A DNA stretch of 64,000 nt from the NCBI GenBank assembly GCA_002794735.1, contig NBAZ01000041.1:36263-100262 (forward strand), in the 5' to 3' direction. How positions within the stretch are numbered: the stretch's first letter is position 1; each line of letters starts with the position of its first letter. A program made the position numbers and the translations under genes. Below are positions 58,868 through 64,000 of this stretch, one piece after another. The notes beneath the pieces are model-generated. The model did not search any database and was not told the DNA's origin. It was given only the letters and a program-made list of their open reading frames with translations. Source of the DNA: Pyrrhoderma lamaoense. Its lineage: Eukaryota; Basidiomycota; Agaricomycetes; Hymenochaetales; Hymenochaetaceae.

Positions 58868-61078
58868 GTTTTGAATGCGAAGAAGTCATTTCATGTCCTT
58901 TCCCCGTAGCACAGTTGCACGTCTCTGATATTATATGATGATTGTTGCGATGGCAGTTGTTTATTGGATGATAATATATGGGTTTGACGATCGCTCATGT
59001 TCATGGGAATGCATACACAGGGGATTGTGCTTGTTTTTAGATTTCAACGGATTGCTACGGAGGTGGACGATTCAGCTTAGCTCGAAGTTTCTGTGGATAT
59101 TTTTCTCATGCTAGCAACATTATCAGTTTCTCATTTTTTTCCAGACCACTTCCTCGTTTCCACATCTTTTTCTTTGATGTCATATCATCTACGTTTTACA
59201 CCTTGTCTTTCGCTCCTACTCACAATATTCGTCTCGTCTGCTTGTCGTTGTAATATCTTATCACGAATTGCACTATTTTTTTTGTCCTAAAAATCGAGAA
59301 GTCATGTCGAGACAGTTATGGTTAGAGTTGTATATGTGTACAACTTCAATCACTCTTTCCATGTATAAGAGTTTATTCGAGGATTATAGAATTTGAGAAG
59401 TAGTAATGTAGGCAAAACATGACCTATAAGTATCCTTATTTGACGCCGAGTTATAGGTATTCCAGGGTCTCATTCGTTCCCTCTTAACATCGACTACGTT
59501 TAATCACCCTCATTCTCGGCATAATATTCACATGTACCATACCTTAAATAAGACATACAAAATGTTGTTAGGTCTAATTCAAAATCAATGATATAACAGT
59601 AATATAGGAGCAGGAAGATATTAGTACCACTGTTGCTCGTTGCTCAAACCTTTTATTCCTTCTACGCCTTTTCTATCACTTCTTCACTTTTGAGATTATT
59701 CCTATCTCTTTCTATCCTACTTCGGTGTCCTATCGCAACGCAGAATCTCCTGAGGCTTTGTCAACCACTCACAGATAGCACTCACAACCAGTCAATTTCT
59801 GCGACTTAATCTGCTTCTTATGAGAAAAGAGATAAAGAGAAACAGAAAATCTGATACTTGTTAAACAGGTACGAGTAAGAGGCCTTGTCTAGTGGAACTT
59901 CATAAATTAATTCTTACATCCAGCTTTTTAGTTTAGACACTCTTCTAACTTGACTTCTTGTTCTCTCTTGAAAACGGTTTCAGGATTGTGTGCTCCCCCT
60001 CGTAAAATTTTCTTAAGAAACTACAATCTTTTGTAGGTGAGGTTTCCATTATCAATGTGGTTATCAATATCGATAACATGAACCTAGTAAGTAGTCGCAT
60101 TCCGTCCATAAGCGGAGTTCTCGAAATGATTAAGGGGAGATATTCTTGAAATCAACTAAAGTGATAATATGATATATAGAAAAATGTGCCAGATGTTTCT
60201 CAATGGCTTGAACATAGAGCAAGACGCTAGGCGTACCGGAGATGTTTCTCCTCCATATTAGAGGTTCGGTGTACCATCCTGTTATTTCAAAAGACTATGG
60301 TACGGATAGGTTGATAGTATATGGTCGTGTTCTGAAGAAATGAGATACAATATATGTGATACATGTAACAGGTATATCAATGGTAAAATGCTAACATACT
60401 GTCTGTGGGCCGGGTACATGCCACCTAGCCAAGACCTTCTCGTTGTGTCCTTGACAGACAGCCTTGCAGAGTGCAGCATGATTTTTTCTGCACTGCGATG
60501 TTATTGAGTACATGTAAGTGCATTCTGTCTCAGTTTTTTAGTCGCAAGTTTTTTTTACTGAGCACTAGTGGACGCAAATACGAACGAATCATTAGAATCT
60601 GACCCTCGTGTTTTGCATCAGTTGCCCTCTACACTGAAATATCCCAAGTTCAACTCATATCGTAACTGATTCTCCACACCATCCCTCTTTTCTCTTTTAT
60701 TCCCTCCATATACATCTCTCTCTCAACTTGTATACATCACGAACAATATCTGCATTTCTCATCTCATGCTGTAAACTGACGTGCATCATCTTTATACATG
60801 TTATCTCATGTGTTTATCTTCACATATTTTCGCCTCTATGCCTTGACAATATTGATCTTTCAACTCGTTATCCAACTTTCTATCTTTAAGTGGATCATTC
60901 TCATCTATTCTTCGCCCCTTTCGTAAAGCGTGAGAGAAAGAGTGTTATCTAACTCGTGAAAATGTCCTTTCGCTATCTTTTTTCAGGTTGAAGGAAGACA
61001 TCACACACCTAATAGTTCAGCGCGAAAAATCAAAACAGGACAAGCCACAACCTTGAAGAACAAGGAAAAAAAGAGGAG

Positions 61079-61090
61079 GGGGGGGGGGGG
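61079..61090 (+). repeat. Poly-G tract (12 G)
   Basis: Twelve consecutive G follow a purine stretch (GGAAAAAAAGAGGA). It is one of only two long G homopolymers seen in the window, both in the same non-coding stretch. Confidence 0.9.
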
Positions 61091-62035
61091 CGATGAAGAA
61101 ATCTGACTGTTTCGGTTTTCGCTAAATGTATTATTCTGGTTAACTCCATCCACAAGTTTTCATGCATGTACCCCCTCACGACAATCTTCTGCTGAAGACA
61201 CTACACACGTCGTTTTCGTTTCATGTTATTCTCTTACCCCTTCTTCTGCTTTTATCTTGCTTACAATATCTTTATCAATTGATTCATTTCTCAGAGGTCG
61301 TTTGAATATTCAAACACGACAGCAGTTTCTCTGCTTATATACACTCGCTTTCGGACAAGTCGTTCCTTACCGCCAATCCAAATATGTTTCCCTTTTCTTT
61401 ATACCCCATTCTAACACTGTATCTATCACATTCTCACAACTTTTCTTTCTCGTCTATGAAATCTCTTATCAACCAATGTTTCGAGTTTTTTTTTGGATGT
61501 CACTCAAAGCTGACTACTTTTTCAACCTTGTTTTCTTCCTTGGAAAGGAAAGCCTGAGAGAGATGCAGGCTTACTGGTGCACAAAGTACATTGACTGGTC
61601 TTCTGATTTCGGGAGATCGATCTAGTGTAGGACCAGCGAAGTAGATAGCCTATCGTAGTGTTTTCGTTAAGCACTTTCTAACTGGCTCGGAGAACTCAGT
61701 ATTGTTTCTGGCCCATTAATATTCTTTCTTGACTCATTTATATGGCCCCTCAATCATGATAGCCTAAACGTTTCTTCGAGGGGAATAGTCGAGGGGAGTA
61801 TAACCATCTAGAACCCATACTTTCTCTTATTATCTACCCTTATCTTGTGTATATGCCTCCAGACTTGTGGCTGTATGAGGCCCCTATTAGGCGTTAGATA
61901 GTCTATTGTCTTCTATATCTATTGCTCTGCTTTCTACTAGGCTGCCCAGGCAAGTTTGTAGTACTCTGACTACACTGCAAGTCGGGTGGGCAGAGAAATA
62001 CATGTTTTTATCTCAAGTCATAGCTTCGGACAGGA

Positions 62036-62048
62036 GGGGGGGGGGGGG
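62036..62048 (+). repeat. Poly-G tract (13 G)
   Basis: Thirteen consecutive G after CGGACAGGA, followed by CAAAGGG. It lies about 950 bp from the other G tract. Confidence 0.9.
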
Positions 62049-62229
62049 CAAAGGGTTGCAAGAAAAGCTCAGAAACAGAGGGGGGTCATACAAGTATTAC
62101 CAGAAAAACAACAACACATAAAACTCACTCTAAGCAATGGGAAAAAAAGGAAAAGACATCACAAACATCAAATCGCCTGTCGACCGTCTCCGCATTAACA
62201 AATGAAAGTCATCTTTTAACTGGGTTTTG

Positions 62230-63060
62230 TTCCTCTCCTTCCTTTATTCTTTCACAAGCATACGAGCGATACCAGCGGTCTGCAAAGTCGACAAGAAACC
62301 ACAGAACATAGCAGAGATGGCTATCCTAGTGATAATCTTCGCTCAGGAAGGCGCAAGGGCACGGAGCACACCAATTTGGATTTGGATACCTGGAAAGCCT
62401 AGGTTGGCGAATCCGCAGTGGTGATTGTAAGTGCTCGAATAGAGAGAGGGTTGTCAGAGGCCATGTTCATTTGAGATCTGTCATAAACATAATTACAATT
62501 TTATCAGTAATCTGGTTGGACTGGAGGGAAGGGGGGAGTAGAACACAGACCAAGGTAAGCCACAAACTCATTCAAAGCAAGTTTTGTAGCAAGTAACCGC
62601 GAACCCCTCAGGATCTCAGCACGAGGATGAAACACGTATCCGATAAGCAACTGTAATGTCAACTCATGAATCCAATACCCATTCCTGATCCAGGTGAGTA
62701 AGCCGTTTGAAAGCGGCCACAAGGGACACATTCGTCAACACGTTCAACAAGATCGATCCGGCTCTCATGAACCTGAACCAGTCTCCCTTGGAGAATGCGT
62801 GAAGAGCATTCACGGGCGGGTTATTGACTGCGTGTCCTCAGACTACGTTGATCGTGCCCCGTCACACGAGTTTGTCGTCTTCGGGTATACGCATCTTGCT
62901 GATGGTGAACAAAACTGGGATAGACATGAGGAAGGCCGTAACAGGGTTTTGGGCGGTATTGTAAGGGCGATGTATGCAGATAACACGGCACGTGCGATAG
63001 TTGAAGAAGCTAAAGTAATGAATGGTAAGTATATCACAAACGGGTGAAAGGGAACGGCCA
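62230..63060 (-). pseudogene. Concentrative nucleoside transporter fragment (decayed)
   Basis: On the minus strand fragments of a CNT-family transporter appear in the right order but in several frames: [120 protein letters not shown] and RIAISAMFCGFLSTLQTAGI. About 10 codons are missing between YVFHP and AEILRG, TYAL is missing before CGFAN, and a TGA follows LAPS where the family has Arg (consistent with CGA to TGA). Everything upstream of about 63060 is absent, so the N-terminal half is lost. CNT proteins import nucleosides with H+ or Na+. Confidence 0.8.
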
Positions 63061-63227
63061 GAGAGAAAGACAAATAATTTAAGGAAAAAAAGAGTTGTGT
63101 AACACATACTGGAAGCCATAGTTAAGTGTAGCTCAGATTGAGTCATAAGGTCGACATAAGGTTTGACGATATAAGCACCTTCGCTCTATCTATATGCGTG
63201 GGTGTATTGATGGGATCAATACATCAT

Positions 63228-63465
63228 GTATTCCAGGGTCCTGTATTCCAATATTACCATATGGGGTAAGTGGTCCCTGGAATACACTCGATCAGACCCT
63301 GGAATACACCCATTTATAGTAAGTAGACCCTGGAATACACCCGTTTATAGTAAGTGGACCCTGGAATACATCTGATGGACCCTGGAATACACCCCGATTG
63401 GGTAATAGACCCTGGAATACATCAGATAGTCCCTGGAATACATCTGATGGTGCCTGGAATCATTC
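63228..63465. repeat. Minisatellite of CCCTGGAATACA units
   Basis: At least eight direct copies of a core CCTGGAAT(ACA), most as GACCCTGGAATACA(C/T), are spaced 13-31 bp apart; neighbouring spacers also repeat (TTTATAGTAAGT twice, ATCTGATGG twice). One inverted copy (TGTATTCCAGGGTC) lies at 63228-63241 with a partial one (TGTATTCCA) after it, so the array can fold back. It sits just beyond the broken 5' end of the transporter pseudogene. Confidence 0.9.
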
Positions 63466-64000
63466 AAATACGATGAGAGACCATCACAATCCATTTATAA
63501 CCTTTATCCAGTATGTGAATGTATTTGTTATGCTACTTATTATCAAATACAAGTTTCTGTATATCAAAAAGTACCAACATACGCATATAACAGATTAATT
63601 ACTATTTGTGCATTGTCTACTAAATGCAATAAGTATCTCTGTTTTCTTGTCAAAAAATAAAAAACAAAAACATGTAATTTGCACTCTACTGTGTTGTGAA
63701 CGACATGCTCAAATATCTAAATAGTTAAAACAAATAGCATGATACTTTAAGGTCAAGATTTCTATAAAATAGAATATGTTATATACACTAAACCTCTTTG
63801 GCGTATATTTAGTGCTATACCATTCAAACAATATCGTTGATTAAAGAGTTGTTATCAAAGAGTCAATTGATAGTTCATCACAAATATAAAAGCTATACAT
63901 GAATTTCTCTCTGTAAAAATAGTTATTTCCTTACACACAGATATTCAATGTGTTTTATTAATACAAGTATGTATTTTTCTGTCATGACTATTAAATGTTG
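63466..64000. other. AT-rich end of the window
   Basis: Very AT-rich, with no ORF of note and no RNA gene recognised. Confidence 0.5.

Larger units (their letters stand above)
58868..62229. other. 3.4-kb non-coding stretch
   Basis: After the Rho1 3' UTR, about 59640-61650 is rich in pyrimidines on the plus strand (TCTCTTTTATTCCCTCC, CATCTCTCTCTC, CTTCTTCTGC), like fungal promoters and long 5' UTRs, but I found no coding exon it would lead to on the plus strand. ORF 61257-61625 has no ATG start and no motif. Two poly-G tracts lie at 61079-61090 and 62036-62048. Confidence 0.55.

Noticed and set aside
61257..61625. 122-codon ORF in the non-coding stretch
   Set aside because: Its start is not ATG, the composition follows the pyrimidine bias, and no motif is present.
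61072..62048. Poly-G tracts as telomeric or CRISPR-like repeats
   Set aside because: They are simple homopolymers without periodic repeat-spacer structure.

Overview
This window is nuclear DNA of a filamentous basidiomycete, most likely an Agaricomycete. It is AT-rich by eye, genes sit on both strands, and almost every gene is cut by GT-AG introns of about 40-75 nt. It carries lineage-typical families: FunK1 kinases, DUF6533- and DUF6534-type membrane proteins, an LtrA-like protein, RTA1, DUF1996, and a small Cys-rich secreted protein. Exon structures were worked out by hand from splice signals, reading phase and remembered family motifs; nothing was searched.

Layout. 1-13.7 kb: 5' part of a FunK1-like gene running off the left edge (-), a FunK1 relic, two full FunK1 paralogues (2640-5636 and 10898-13740, +), and between them a 2H-phosphoesterase (AKAP7/ASCC1-like, -) and a Frag1/DRAM/Sfk1 membrane protein (+). 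14-31 kb: histidine phosphatase, twin-cupredoxin surface protein, tRNA-Leu(AAG), DUF1996 secreted protein, short-chain dehydrogenase, Glo3-type ArfGAP, Cys-rich secreted peptide, DUF6533-type 7TM protein, F-box protein and PCNA. 31.4-40.1 kb: four FunK1-type kinase-domain copies (A-D) in one direction. A-B and C-D look like a tandem duplication of a two-gene unit, and the start of C is the inverted copy of the window's left end. 41.5-54 kb: five membrane proteins (uncharacterised multi-TM family, RTA1, DUF6534, LtrA-like, LEA2-like). 54-59 kb: DUF1764 protein, Apn1-type endonuclease IV, Rho1 GTPase. 59-64 kb: a long non-coding stretch with two poly-G tracts, a decayed nucleoside-transporter fragment and a minisatellite.

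Function. Housekeeping genes (PCNA, Apn1, Rho1, Glo3, tRNA-Leu) alternate with accessory families. No biosynthetic cluster, CRISPR, prophage or complete transposon was seen. The most notable points are the FunK1 amplification with captured flanking DNA, a roughly 90-residue charged insertion in PCNA, five very small exons (9-17 nt), and a consistent pattern of reading-frame breaks that one extra base in a mononucleotide run would repair. That last pattern probably reflects base-calling or assembly error and should be settled before any gene here is called a pseudogene.
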